This document shows positions 32,797 through 44,051 of a DNA stretch of 64,000 bases, one piece after another; the stretch's first letter is position 1; each line of letters begins with the position of its first letter. Origin of the DNA: Wurfbainia villosa (Eukaryota; Streptophyta; Magnoliopsida; Zingiberales; Zingiberaceae); contig CM046003.1 in the NCBI GenBank assembly GCA_025175895.1, forward strand, positions 32,013,245 through 32,077,244, read 5' to 3'. Below the pieces are notes generated by a model. It was not told the DNA's origin and ran no database searches. It saw only the letters and a list, made by a program, of their open reading frames with translations. The position numbers and the translations under genes are program-made.

Positions 32797-33015
32797 GGAA
32801 AATCCAAGTGTGAAAACTTGGTAAAGGAAACCCAAGTATGATCTTGGCAAGGGAAGTCCAAGGGAAAGTCTTGGCGGTGTAAGACCAAGCATGTAGTCTT
32901 GGCGGCGTAAAGTTCAAGCGGACCTTGGCAAAGAAAGACCAAAGGCAAGGTCTTGGCAGCGTAAGACCAAGCATATAGTCTTGTCGGCGTAAAGTTCAAG
33001 CGGTCCTTTGGCAAA
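32797..33015 (+). repeat. CCAAG/CTTGG hairpin array, T8 5' LTR
   Basis: About eight tandem units of 26-28 bp, each with CCAAG, a 6-11 base loop and CTTGG, for example CCAAGTATGATCTTGG and CCAAGCATGTAGTCTTGG. The antisense frames this creates (32753-33110) are not genes. Comparable arrays lie in LTRs of T3, T9 and T10. Confidence 0.85.
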
Positions 33016-33186
33016 AGAGAAACCCAAGACATGACGAAATCGAGGGAAACTCTTGGAAGCAAGCACAAGGATGAATGAGTCGCGGACTCGAAGGGATCCT
33101 GAAGGCGCAAGGCTGAAGGAAGAGCTAGAAGGTTGAGTTTAGGTCTAGGGAGTTGATTTCAAGTATGATTTGATCATACTTGAAGT

Positions 33187-33520
33187 ATCAGTCGACTGGA
33201 GCTTGTCTCAGTCGACTGATCAGGCAGTCAACTAAAGATGGTTGAGTTCTGTGGCCAACAGTCGATTGCTAGGGTTTGGCAGTCGACTGGTTTACCATCA
33301 GTCGACTGATATACCCCATTAGTCGACTGTTATAAGTGGACACAGGCACAGAAGGTTTTCCAGTCAAGTGATCATTCGGAGCACTCAACTGATTACTCAA
33401 TCAGTCGACTGATCAGCTTCTCGTTGGATAGTGATGAATCACGATCAGGCTTGTCAGAAGCCGTTGGATTGCGTCGGCTACAGCAGCAGTCGACTAATGG
33501 AGACCATCAGTCAACTGCTC
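33187..33520. repeat. CAGTCGACTG palindrome cluster, T8 5' LTR
   Basis: At least seven copies or near copies of CAGTCGACTG, several extended to ATCAGTCGACTGAT, between the hairpin array and the TATA box. The same cluster is in the 3' LTR at 40265-40510. Confidence 0.85.
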
Positions 33521-33550
33521 GAGCTCCAATGGAAAAAATAACCCTCTCTC

Positions 33551-33558
33551 TATAAAAA
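33551..33558 (+). promoter_or_regulatory. TATA box, T8 5' LTR
   Basis: TATAAAAA in CTCTCTATAAAAAGAGGG, about 370 bases before the LTR end. Confidence 0.65.
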
Positions 33559-33926
33559 GAGGGCATGGAGTGCTTGAGGAGGCTAGTGCTTATATTCCAA
33601 ACTTACTCTCAAGCTCCCCACATTTTCTTAAGCTTTCTAAGTGTTTTTAGTCCTCCTCTTCTCTAATCTTCATCTTCATCTTTTGTAAGAAGAGGAGTGT
33701 TGTGTAAAGAAAGCTTTCTTAGTGGAGATTCACTTGGGTTGATCCACCTTAAGGATCGACGTGGAGTAGGAGCTTAATCTCCGAACCACGTAAAATCATT
33801 CTTGTTAGCGCTTGTGTTTGTATCTCTTATTTTCTTTAGTATTTGTCTTTGCTTCTGCTAACTTTGTTTGTAAAATTCAAGAGAGGCTATTCAACCCCAT
33901 CTAGCCTTCCAAAGATCCCTAACAAG

Positions 33927-33940
33927 TGGTATCATAGCCC
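33927..33940 (+). promoter_or_regulatory. T8 primer-binding site (initiator tRNA-Met)
   Basis: TGGTATCATAGCCC, two bases after the LTR end, one mismatch to TGGTATCAGAGCCC as kept in T10. Confidence 0.88.
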
Positions 33941-33975
33941 GGATCGCATCGAAAGATCTAACAATCAACCAGAGC

Positions 33976-35591
33976 ATGATGGCATTTCAAGAGGGATACA
34001 ACACGGTGAGTCCTCCTTTCTTCGACGGTAATGACTTCGGATATTGGAAAGGTAGGATGGAATACTACCTTATGAACGATATTGAAAATTGGTTTAGCAT
34101 TGTAGATGGATTCGAAAAGCCGGTCGATGAACATGGAGCGCTAATACCAACGAAGGATTGGACAAGGGAGATGGTAAAGAAAGTGCAAGCTAATGCAAAG
34201 GCAATGACCACACTTCAATGTGGTCTATCCAAGGAGTAACTATCCAAAGTCGGGCCCTTCAACTCCACAAAAGAGCTTTGGGAGAAGCTGATCGAATTGA
34301 ATGAAGGGTCAAAGGAGACAAGAAGAGCCAAAAGAGACCTATTGATGGGTCAACTACAAAGCTTCACCATGAAAACCAACCAGATCATGAGTCAAATGCA
34401 TGGTCAATTCAAGGAGATAATCAACGGATTACATATAATAGGTGAGAAGGTCGAAAACCAGGACCTTGTAAGGTATGTGCTTCAAGTTTTCCCTAGAACA
34501 ACTTTATGGGCATCAATGGTAGATGCTTATAAGGTCTCTAGGGATCTTTCTTTAGTTAAGTTAGATGAATTATTTTGTGAATTTGAGTTGCATGAGCAAG
34601 TTAACACTTCTTCGAAAGAAAAAGGTATAGCTCTTGTTGTAGGAAAGAAGGACAAGAAGAAGAAGGAAGTCTCTTCATCATCCGAGCTGGAGGAAGAGTC
34701 TTCAAGTGGTGATGAGGAGCTATCGGCTAGTGAGGTGTCTCACTATGTGAAGAGAGTTGGTGGGAGATCAAGGAAGCTCACCAAAAAGGATGTGAGGAGG
34801 ATGTTCCAATCCTCAAAAGGTAAATCTTTTAGTAGTTCAATTTCTACTCCTAATGTTACTTGTTATGGTTGCAACAAAAAGGGGTACATCAAGCCAAATT
34901 GCCCGGAGCTAAAGAAAAAGGAGGAAAAGGAAAAGAAGAAGAAGGACAAGAAGGAGAAGAAGAAGAAGGAGGTCATGGTAGCCCAAACTTGGGACACACA
35001 AAGCCTAGAAAGTTCATCCGATGAGGAGGAAATTTGCCATGTCACACGTAACCTAGCACTCATGGCTTTGGAAGATGAAGCCAAAAGCTCAAGTGAGGAG
35101 TCATCATTATCATCCTCAAGGGATGAATCGTCCTCTAGTGATAATGAAGTAAAAGACTCCCCTAGGATAGAATTACTTTTTAAAACCATTGCATGTCTTC
35201 AAAATGCTTTAAATAAATCAAAATCTAGGATTAAGGATTTGAAAGTAGAAATCAAGGAAATTAGGAATGTAGAACTTACTTGTAATGTTCACTTAAGGAT
35301 GAAAATGATGGGCTTAAAAAGGAAATAGGTGAATTAAGAGCATGCTTAGAGAAATTTACAAATGACTCAAAATACCTAGACATGATACTTAGGGGCCAAA
35401 GGGCTATTTACAACAAGGCCGGAATATGATATAGACCTAAGGAAAAGGAAGTAGCTTTTACCTCCCTCATTAGTAGAAAATCAACCCTTAAGAGCAAAGG
35501 TAAAAAGGCACGGGTTCCCAAAAGTTATGTTGTTAATGCTATTGGTCCAAATTTTTGGGTGCCTAAGGATTGTGTTTTTCATGTTGTTTAG
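33976..35591 (+). pseudogene. T8 gag pseudogene
   Basis: Sirevirus-type gag. The start at 33976 gives MMAFQEGYNTVSPPFFDGND and YWKGRMEYYLMNDIENWF. A TAA at 34237-34239 interrupts; the T10 copy has CAA there. The same frame resumes to 35328 with the UBN2 region (RDLLMGQLQSF, VFPRTTLWASMVDAYKVSRD), a Ser/Glu linker, the knuckle CYGCNKKGYIKPNC with Tyr replacing the zinc-binding His, a Lys/Glu-rich segment and an acidic Ser tract. A frameshift near 35300 and a TGA near 35428 precede the conserved tail WVPKDCVFHVV, which ends at a TAG (35589-35591) shared with T10. Confidence 0.87.
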
Positions 35592-35607
35592 GTAGAAAGG
35601 ACCAAGC

Positions 35608-38600
35608 ATGTGGATTGTTGATAGTGGTTTCTCAAGACACATGACCGGTGATGTTAGCAAATTTACCACAATCAACCACCTTAGCAAGGAGACCGTGTCA
35701 TTTGAAAATAGTGCCAAGGTTAAAATTCTAGGACAAGGCACAATTGAGGTATCCCCAAGTCTTACTATTCATAAAGTATTTTTAGTCAAAAATATGAAAT
35801 TCAACTTGGTTAGTGTTAGCCAATTATGTGATGTCAATTTTAAAGTTGAATTTAACTCTACAAAATGCCTTATAAGACACAAGAAATTGAATGATAGCAT
35901 GTTAGAAGGATATAGGAAATCCAATATTTGCTATGTTGATTTATCATATGCTTCTAACATTTCCACTAATTGTCTTATGGCAAAAGAGGAAGAAATTTGG
36001 CTATGACATAGGAGATTAGGGCACATCAACATGAAGAACATAGCCAAGGTAGCTAAATTGGAGCTAGTGAAGGGATTGCCAAAAGTGAAGTACATCAAAG
36101 ACAAGACGTGTGATGCATGCCAAGAAGGGAAATAATCAAAGTCATCACACAAGGGTAAAAATTTAATTAGTACTTCCTTACCATTAGAACTTATTCATTT
36201 AGATTTATTTGATTGTCATAGTACTCCCTCTTTGAATGGTAGTAAATATTGCTTAGTTATAGTAGATGATTTTTCTAGATATATTTGGGTATATTTTATG
36301 AAACATAAGGACAATACCCTAGACATAATCATAGGCTTTAGCAAAAGAGTAGAGAATGAAAGAAATCTCAAAATCAATCGGATCCGTAATGATCATGGTG
36401 GAGAATTTGAGAATTCTAACTTCTCTAAATTTTGCTTAAAACAAGGGTACAAACATGAATTCTCTTGTCCTAGAACTCCCCAACAAAATGGGATGGTGGA
36501 AAGGAGAAATCGTGCCCTACAAGAAGAGGCTAGGACTATGCTTAATGCATATTCATTACCTAGCTACTTGTGGGCAGAAGCGGTTAATACCGCTTTCTAT
36601 ATCCAAAATAGAGTCCAAATTCATAGGTTTCTAGGTAAAACTCCATTTGAATTATGGAATAACACAATTCCAACAATTCATTACTTTAAAGTCTTTGGAT
36701 GCAAAGATTATATCTTAAATACCAAGGACAATTTAGGAAAATTTGAGTCTAAAGCGGATGAGGGAATCCTAGTTGGATACTCATCTACTAGTAGAGGGTA
36801 TAGAGTCTACAACAAAAGGACCCAAATAGTTGAGGAGTCTTCAAATGTTCAATTTGATGAGACCTCTAAAACCTATCCTAGGAAATTCCCCATTGATAAT
36901 GATATCAATGACAAAAATCAAGATATTACCCAAAAATTTCAAGACTTGACCTTAGGGGGTAATGATCAAGGGGGAGGATTAGTGAGTAATAATCAAGGGG
37001 GAGTAAGAGGAGATTCCGATGATGAAAGGAGGATTGAGGATAACCAAGATCAAAATCATTTTAATACACCTCCTAGAATATTAAGGATTAATCAAAATCA
37101 TCCTCTTGACCAAGTTGTAGGAGAATTATCTCAAGGTGTTAGAACTAGGTCCTTCCATAGAACTCCCACTAGTCAAATAACTCTTATCTCCCAAATTGAG
37201 CTCAAATCAATCAATGATGCATTACTTGATCTGGATTGGATCTTAGCAATGCAAGATGAATTGACTCAATTTGAAAGGAGTCAAGTATATGAGCTAGTTC
37301 CTAGACCCAATGATAGCACCATTGTAACTACAAGATGCGTCTTTAGGAATAAATTAGATGATCAAGGTAATATAACTAGAAATAAGGCAAGATTAGTTGC
37401 AAGGGACTTCAATCAAGTTGAAGGACTTGATTATGATAAAACTTATGCCCCGGTTGCTAGGTTAGAGTCTATTAGAATCCTATTAGGATATGCCTCTTAC
37501 ATGGGCTTTAATCTCCATCAAATGGATGTAAAATCGACATTCCTAAATGGGTTCATTAAGGAAGAGGTATATGTAGAAGAACCTCTCGGGTTTGAGAGTA
37601 TAGACTATCCAAACCATGTATACAAGCTTAGAAAAGTTTTATATGGGTTAAAACAAGCTCCCCGGGCTTGATATGAAAGATTGTCATCTTTCTTAGTTTC
37701 TAAGGGGTTTAGAAGGGGTCAAGTAGATCAAACTCTCTTTATTAAATCAAAGTCTAAGGATATCTTTGTGGCCTAAGTATTTGTAGATGACATCATTTTT
37801 GGTCAACAAATGATGAGCTCCTTCAAGATTTTATCAAAAATATGGAGAATGAGTTTGAAATGAGTCTAGTTGGAGAATTAAAATTCTTCTTAGGATTACA
37901 AGTCAAACAAACTAATGAAGGAACCTATGTATACCAAACCAAATATGTCAAAGAAATGATCAAGAAATTTGGTTTGAAAAATGCTAAGGTAGTTTCAACT
38001 CCTATGGCAACCAACACAAAAATAGATAATGATCAAGAAGGTAAAATAATTGACCCAAAACTTTATAGAAGCATGATTGGTAGCCTTTTATACCTAACCG
38101 CTAGTAGACCTAATATCTTATTTGCGGTAGGTATGTGTGCAAGATACCAATCTTGTGCCAAAGAATCACATTTAGTAGTCGTTAAGAGAATTTTAAGATA
38201 TATCAAAGGCACACTAAATGTAGGACTTTGGTACCCTAGAACAAAATCTTTTGATTTGGTTGGGTATATCGATTCTGACTATGCGGGTTGTAAGTTGGAT
38301 AGGAAGAGTACTAGTGGTGGATGCCAATTTCTTGGATTCTCCCTAGTTAGTTGGAGTAGTAGAAAGCAACCTTGTGTTGCTTTATCCACCACCGAAGTCG
38401 AATATGTGACTATGGGTGGTTGTGTGGCTCAATTACTTTTGATGAGACACACTCTAGAGGACTATGAGCTATACTACTCCAATGTCAAGGTTTATTATGA
38501 TAATGTGAGTACCATAAAATTGACCAAAAATATAGTACATCACTCTAGGACAAAGCACATTGAAGTGAAGCATCACTTCATTAGAGATCATGTGGCAAAG

Positions 38601-38723
38601 GGGGACATTGAACTCAATTACATAGAATCCAAGTCCAACTTAGCGGACATTTTCATCAAGGCTCTCCCCGAAGTGGATTTTTCATCACTTAGGAGAGAAC
38701 TTGGAATGTGCTTAGTAGAGTAG
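35608..38723 (+). pseudogene. T8 pol pseudogene (PR-IN-RT-RH)
   Basis: All four Copia pol domains in order. Protease: WIVDSGFSRHMTG with D-S-G (35608 on). A TGA at 36004-36006 falls just before pre-integrase HRRLGH; a TAA lies near 36133. Integrase core: HLDLFDCH (first Asp), RNDHGGEFE (second), PQQNGMVERRN (Glu). Reverse transcriptase: QMDVKSTFLNGFIKEEVY and catalytic FVDDIIFG, with TGA at 37669-37671, TAA near 37774 and a frameshift at about 37800. The open frame 37842-38723 gives the RT thumb (GELKFFLGLQVKQ) and RNase H (YIDSDYAGCKLDRKSTSG, ALSTTEVEYV, SRTKHIEVKHHFIRDH), ending with a stop after LGMCLVE. Four breaks disable it. Confidence 0.92.
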
Positions 38724-39754
38724 AGGTTTAGCCTTGAATGATCCTATAGAAAATCTAGGACTATACCTTTAAGCATCTCACAAAATACCTAAGAAACCAT
38801 GATTTTTATATTGAGACACTTAGACAATATGTGAGATGTTAGAAAGATATATTTGGTTCATCATGCTTGTTATGATGCATTACTATGAACCAAAGTGTCA
38901 TCTAGAGATATTAATCTTTCATTGGACTAATCATTGGGAAGATTTATGTACAATTGATGTGCATATAGTTCTAAAAACATGATTAGAAATGTCAAACAAA
39001 ATATATTTTAAACTATGTTTATTATATTTTGGAAAATAGTTTTCAATTGATAAGCAAAAGTGATACAAAATCTTCAAAAAACCCTTAAAGCTTTTGCTAG
39101 TTCTCAAAATTGTATCATTTTCAAAATCTAGAAAACATATATTTTTCAAATTATTTTTCCTTGATAGAAAATGATTTCAGAAATGTGTACACAAAATTTC
39201 ATGATTTTTTAATGTTTCTTGAATTTTTGGCACATTTAGAAGTTAATAAAACCTTGAAAATAGCGTTTCAAGTGTATTGATCGCTTGATATTGATCATTG
39301 CCACGTTGATATTTCTGCAAATCAGCCTTACTTCTTTATATTAAGTATCCTAACCCTATGGTATGATAATCCTAGTAATTAAGAGGGTGTAGGACCGGTT
39401 AATGCATTGTTTTAGGGGGAGTTTCATGACTTAATCTTTTATCCCTAAAAGTTATATTGTTGGTGCAAAGTTAGGACATATTTTCATACTTCTTATTACA
39501 TGATTTGCTCAACATGTTTCTTACACATCATGAACCATGTCTTGGATTAAGGGGGAGCTTACACATCTATCTTATACCTTAGTTTAAGACATAACCAATT
39601 TAATTCTTTCATGAACTTATCTTGTATGAATCCTTCTCTTTTTGATGTATGTCAAAGGGGGAGAAGGAAAATTTAAGTTAGAATTCATATTGGAAATATG
39701 ATGTTTTCATTGTGTGCATATGTTAAGATCTAACTTAAATGATTTCCAAACATC
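38724..39754 (+). other. T8 3' non-coding region
   Basis: About 1 kb between pol and PPT, AT-rich, no conserved frame. No envelope-like gene is visible, although some Sireviruses carry one here. Confidence 0.7.
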
Positions 39755-39767
39755 AAAAAGGGGGAGA
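39755..39767 (+). promoter_or_regulatory. T8 polypurine tract
   Basis: AAAAAGGGGGAGA directly before the 3' LTR. Confidence 0.88.
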
Positions 39768-39768
39768 T

Positions 39769-41020
39769 TATTAGTGCAACAATGCCCCAAGCATTTATGT
39801 CTTTTAATGTTTGGATAATCATTTATGGTTAGGCAATGTTTTGTGATCTAACTATGAATATGTCAAGTGACAGGAAAATCCAAGTGTGAAAACTTGGTAA
39901 AGGAAAGTCCAAGTATGATCTTGGCAAGGGAAGTCCAACGGAAGGTCTTAGCGGTGTAAGACCAAGCATGTAGTCTTGGCAACGTAAAGTCCAAGCGGAC
40001 CTTGGCAAAGGAAGACCAAAGGCAAGGTCTTGGTAGTGTAAGACCAAGCATGTAGTCTTGGCGGCGTAAAGTCCAAATGGTCCTTTGGCAAAAGAGAAAC
40101 CTAAGACATGACGAAACCGAGGGAAGCTCTTGGAAGCAAGCGCAAGGATGAAGGAGTCGCGAACTCGGAGGGATCTTGGAGGCGCAAGGCTGAAGGAAGA
40201 GCTAGAATATTGAGTCTAGGTCTAGGGAGTTGATTTCAAGTATGATTTGATCATACTTGAAGTATCAGTCAACTGGAGCTTGTCTCAGTCGACTGATCAG
40301 TCAATCAACTAAAGACGACTGAGTTCTGTGGCCAATAGTCGATTGCTAGGGTTTGGCAGTCGACTAGTCCACCATCAGTCGACTGATATACCCCATCAAT
40401 CGACTGTTATAAGTGGACACGGGCACAGAAGGTTTTCCAGTCGAGTGATTATTTGGAGCACTCGACTGATTACTCAATCAGTCGACTGATGGTATGATCA
40501 GTCGACTGACCAACTTTCCGTTAGATAGTGACGAATCACGATCAGGCTTGTCAGAAGCCATTGGATTGCGTCAAATGCTGTGTGAATGATGATAGAGAGA
40601 CCATCGGGTTATTTGCCGGCCCCAATAGAAAAAAAAACCCTCTCTCTATAAAAAGCGGGCATAGGGTACTTGAGGAGGCTAATGTTTATATTCCAAACTT
40701 ACTCTCAAACTCCCCACGTTTTCTTAAGCTTTCTAAGTATTTTTAGTCCTTCTCTTCTCTAATCTTCATCTTCATCTTTTGTAAGAAGAGGAGTGTTGTG
40801 TAAAGAAAGCTTTCTTAGTGGAGATTCACTTGGGTTGATCCACCTTAAGGATCGCCTGGAAGTAGGAGCTTAATCTCCGAACTATGTAAAATCATTCTTG
40901 TTAGCGCTTGTGTTTGTATCTCTTGTTTTCTTTAGTATTTACCTTTGCTTACGCTAACTTTGTTTGTAGAATTTAAGAGAAGCTATTCACCCCCCTCTAA
41001 CCTTCCAAATATCCCTAATA
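39769..41020 (+). repeat. T8 3' LTR
   Basis: 1252 bp with mutated ends (TATTAG for TGTTGG, AATA for AACA) that still align with the 5' LTR. It has the hairpin array (39870-40095), palindromes (40265-40510) and the end box TATTCACCCCCCTCTAAC. TSD GTTAA follows. Confidence 0.9.
40647..40654 (+). promoter_or_regulatory. TATA box, T8 3' LTR
   Basis: TATAAAAA, matching the 5' LTR box. Confidence 0.55.
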
Positions 41021-41025
41021 GTTAA

Positions 41026-41166
41026 GAACAAGAGGATCGTCACAATCATCGAGCTTATGATTGTGGCATTGCGATACTGCGGTGATAGTTCGTTTCACAT
41101 GACTATCATACCGACTGTGAGTGAGAGATTGAAGATTACAATTCGACAATTCTAGTATCATTTACA
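41026..41166 (+). mobile_element. T2 3' LTR, remainder (end uncertain)
   Basis: Sequence after the T8 TSD should be the rest of the T2 LTR. A plausible end is ATCATTTACA at 41157-41166, giving an LTR of about 360 bp. There is no second LTR to confirm it. Confidence 0.35.
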
Positions 41167-42370
41167 GTGAAATATGATAATTTATGATTTTGTAATTTTA
41201 ATTTTATAAGTTTAATAGGTATAAACCCCGAGATTAAATTTACAAGTAATCTCTCTCCCATAATACATAACTTCGAGGTCTTCAACCTTCACATTATCCA
41301 TAATGATATTCCCAAAAACTCTTTATCCAAGTCATCAACCACTCCACGCTCCTTAACCTAGAGGCCACTAATTGTAAATTTCTAGTATTTAAAATAACAT
41401 CTTTCTCAAAACGTCTTTGAATTCATCTCATTGAAAACATGTGAACCATCAAGCATGGCTATCCAAGTCATTGAGCTCTATAAGATCCATATGTATTAAA
41501 AAAAAAATGGAATCGCTACATTAATGATCCTCTTATGATTGTCTCATATTTGAAGGAAAATATATTGAAAAATGCTCGCACAGACAATTTCATTAGTTTC
41601 ATCTTTTCTAATTTGTTATGCAATTTGAAAAAAAATTCTATAAATTCACCGTAGCTGAAAAATTGAACTATGAATACTTAAGAGTCAAACTGAACATCTT
41701 ACAATTGCACTGTAGCCCCGAAAGATTCATGTGCATCAAGCTCCTAAAAACTTGATGCACACATTAGTAACTTAGCTTAAACTATTTTTCAAACGCATTA
41801 AAAACAACTTGGTTGACTAGACCACTTGGGAGCGCATTAATTAACGCCAAAAGAAATAACTTTAACCAATACCAATATACCTTTTTTTGTTTAAACGGTA
41901 TGTGGCTCATCTTCCTTTTCCATAAAGGTCCCATTATGTCCTAAAAAGCATCCAAGAAGCTTAGAAACTTATAGTTTGTTGTATGCCTTCATTGCATTTG
42001 TCATTGGGTACCTAACCATCACTGTATTGGTGTTTCACTGTCTCAAGTTAATTTGTAATCTTCAAACTAATTCAATTGACTTAAAATAAATTAAAGTGTT
42101 GAGTCAACTGAATTAGTAGTCGATTGTAAATATTCTTCTTGAAAATAAAACAGTTCTAGTTTAACTCCGGTAGATTGGAGGATATATATAGCAAGGTTTT
42201 AAGTAGATATGCCAAAATAGGTTGACCGATGTAGCCATTGCATGCACAAGTTTAGTTAACCTATTTACTCATTAAGTAAAGTCGGGCATGACATGGCTTC
42301 TTGCGGGTTTTGCTTGGGCATAGCTTGAAACAATAAATAAAAGGTTCCTAGCACAAACCTATAAGTCGAC
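41167..42370. other. Unassigned AT-rich DNA
   Basis: 1.2 kb between T2 and T9. I see no domain, repeat unit or RNA gene. A TATATATA run near 42181-42188 follows a GATTGGAGG word; words like AGTCAACTGAATTAG and AGTCGATTG near 42110-42127 resemble decayed LTR palindromes, so an older LTR remnant is possible. Confidence 0.4.
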
Positions 42371-42569
42371 TAATGGTGCAATAGGCTTTCGATCAATATT
42401 GATCAGATTCGAATGAGATTCGAGTATTATTTTGATGTTTGTCAATACGATTAAATTTGGATATGGTTTGACCATATGACTAGTGGATGATTGAGATATC
42501 CAAAGTCATATGGGGGAGATTGTTGGACCAATCAAATCTCAAGTCAAGGTTGACCAGACTCGAGAGAAA

Positions 42570-42880
42570 GTCCAAGTATGGATACTTGGCAATGGAAAGT
42601 CCAAGATTGGATTCTTGGCAATAGAAAAGTTCAAGCTTGGATATTTAGCAAATGGAAAGTCCAAGGGTGTAGTCTTGGCCACGTAAGTCTAAGTGTGTAG
42701 TCTTGGCGGTGAAAATCTAAGTTTTGATACTTGGAAAATGGAAAGTCCAAGGGTGTAGTCTTGACCATGTAAGTCTAAGTGTGTAGTCTTGGTAGTGAAA
42801 GTCCAAGTATGGATACTTGGCAAGGAAGCCCAAGGGTGAGATTTTGGCAGCACAGAGTTCAAGCATGTAGTATTGCCGAC
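42570..42880 (+). repeat. CCAAG/CTTGG hairpin array, T9 LTR
   Basis: About ten imperfect units of 26-30 bp, e.g. CCAAGTATGGATACTTGG at 42571-42588 and again near 42802. A longer block around 42656-42715 is repeated near 42740-42800, so the array grew by duplication. Antisense frames at 42689-42974 are products of it. Confidence 0.8.
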
Positions 42881-43410
42881 ATAAGTCCAAATGAACCTTA
42901 GAAAAGGAGATCCGATTAGCATGACATAGTCGATGGAAGCACCTGAAGGATAATGCGAAGGGTGAAAGAGTCATAGAGGATTCGGATGGACCCTAAGGAC
43001 ATGAGGCTGATGGAGGTGGCTATAAGGCTTAGGTCTAGGCTAAAGGTGCTCGATCAAATATGAAGAGATCATACTTAGGTTAAATCTCACTTTTGAGATT
43101 TACCAGTCGACTGGTGGTATTGGCCAGTCGACTGGCTAAGTGTTCAACACTCAGGAGCTCAGTTGACTCGTAGCAGTCGATTGGGGTTATGACCAAGTTG
43201 ACTGGTGGGTAGTCGACTGAAGCTCGACTGCTATCTGTGGCTATGGAAGTGAACTACTAGGGGTGAACAATCAATTGTTCATAAGTGGCTAGAGTACAGA
43301 ATGTCTGGTAATCGTCTAGGCAATCGACTACTACATGGCAGTCGACTGCTGGTAAGGGCAATCGACTACTAGGGTATCTATTGGGTGAAAACATACGTGG
43401 ATTAGCCCTT

Positions 43411-43416
43411 TATAAG
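43411..43416 (+). promoter_or_regulatory. TATA box, T9 LTR
   Basis: TATAAG in CCCTTTATAAGACAATGG, downstream of the palindromes. Confidence 0.4.
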
Positions 43417-43965
43417 ACAATGGATAGACGAGCAATCAACTAGGGACTTTTGGCAGTTGATTGCCAGACACGAGATCAACCAGCAGCATGCTTTAAATGG
43501 AGCTCAAGAGGGAGGATTTTGGAAATGATTCTTAGAGCTTTTGGAGGAGAAACACTATTGCTTTTCAGACCTTCAAAGACATTTAAAGCGACCAAAAGAG
43601 ATCAAGCAAAATCATTCTTCTTGTAAAGTTGTTTTTCATCTTGTATTTCTTTTTACTTGTATTTGGTCATTTATTCTTGTATAAGCTCTTTTGTACGAGA
43701 TTTCTCCACCTTCGGTGTTACACTGAGAAGGAGAAGGTGTTAGTGAGGATAGATCACTAGACCACCATCGAGGAATAGGAACCTTAGTTCCGAACCATGT
43801 AAAATTGTTTTGTCATGATTGTGTTATGTATTTGTATCTTGTATATGCTTTACTTTTATTTCCGCTATGTACTAACAAGTTGTAGACGAGCACTACGCAA
43901 ATCGAACAACAAAATCGAGAAATTGCTATTCACCCCCCTCTAGCGCACGTCATGATCCCTACAAT

Positions 43966-43980
43966 TGGTATCAGAATTGG
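43966..43980 (+). promoter_or_regulatory. T9 primer-binding site (initiator tRNA-Met)
   Basis: TGGTATCAGAATTGG two bases after the LTR end; the first ten bases match the tRNA-Met PBS. Confidence 0.82.
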
Positions 43981-44051
43981 GCTCGCTCGGAAGACCTACA
44001 AAGACTGATCAAGCAAGACCACTCTTCACCGGACTCATCACCGCAAGAGCA

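Larger units (their letters stand above)
32693..33924 (+). repeat. T8 5' LTR
   Basis: 1232 bp, TGTTGGTACAACAATGCCCC to AAGATCCCTAACA. In order: hairpin array, palindrome cluster, TATA box, then the C-rich end box GCTATTCAACCCCATCTAGC about 45 bp before the end. Confidence 0.92.
32693..41020 (+). mobile_element. T8 Sirevirus-like Copia element, full length
   Basis: Plus-strand element of 8328 bp with two LTRs (1232 and 1252 bp), PBS, gag, full pol and PPT, flanked by a perfect TSD GTTAA (32688-32692 and 41021-41025). Gag with long Lys/Glu/Ser linker, the pol motifs and C-rich LTR end box match Sirevirus-type Copia elements. T10 is a sister copy. Several stops and frameshifts make it non-functional. 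Confidence 0.92.
42371..43963 (+). repeat. T9 5' LTR
   Basis: About 1593 bp, TAATGGTGCAATAGG (compare TATTGGTGCAATC in T3) to ATGATCCCTACA. It contains the hairpin array, palindromes (43093-43480), TATA box and the end box GCTATTCACCCCCCTCTAGC. A GGGGGAGATTGTTGG at 42508-42522 imitates a PPT plus LTR start, but similarity to the T3 LTR begins ~140 bp earlier. Confidence 0.75.

Noticed and set aside
34863..35189. Ser/Phe-rich minus-strand frame
   Set aside because: Antisense of the Lys/Glu- and Ser-rich low-complexity part of T8 gag. The same holds for 48677-48880 and 57608-57796.
38724..39754. Envelope-like gene after T8 pol, as in some Sireviruses
   Set aside because: No frame longer than about 70 codons and no signal or membrane segments in consistent order.
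42508..42522. GGGGGAGATTGTTGG as PPT plus LTR start of an element ending at 43963
   Set aside because: Similarity to the T3 LTR extends about 140 bp further left, to 42371, and the order LTR-PBS-gag needs no PPT here. It could be a trace of recombination, but I cannot show it.
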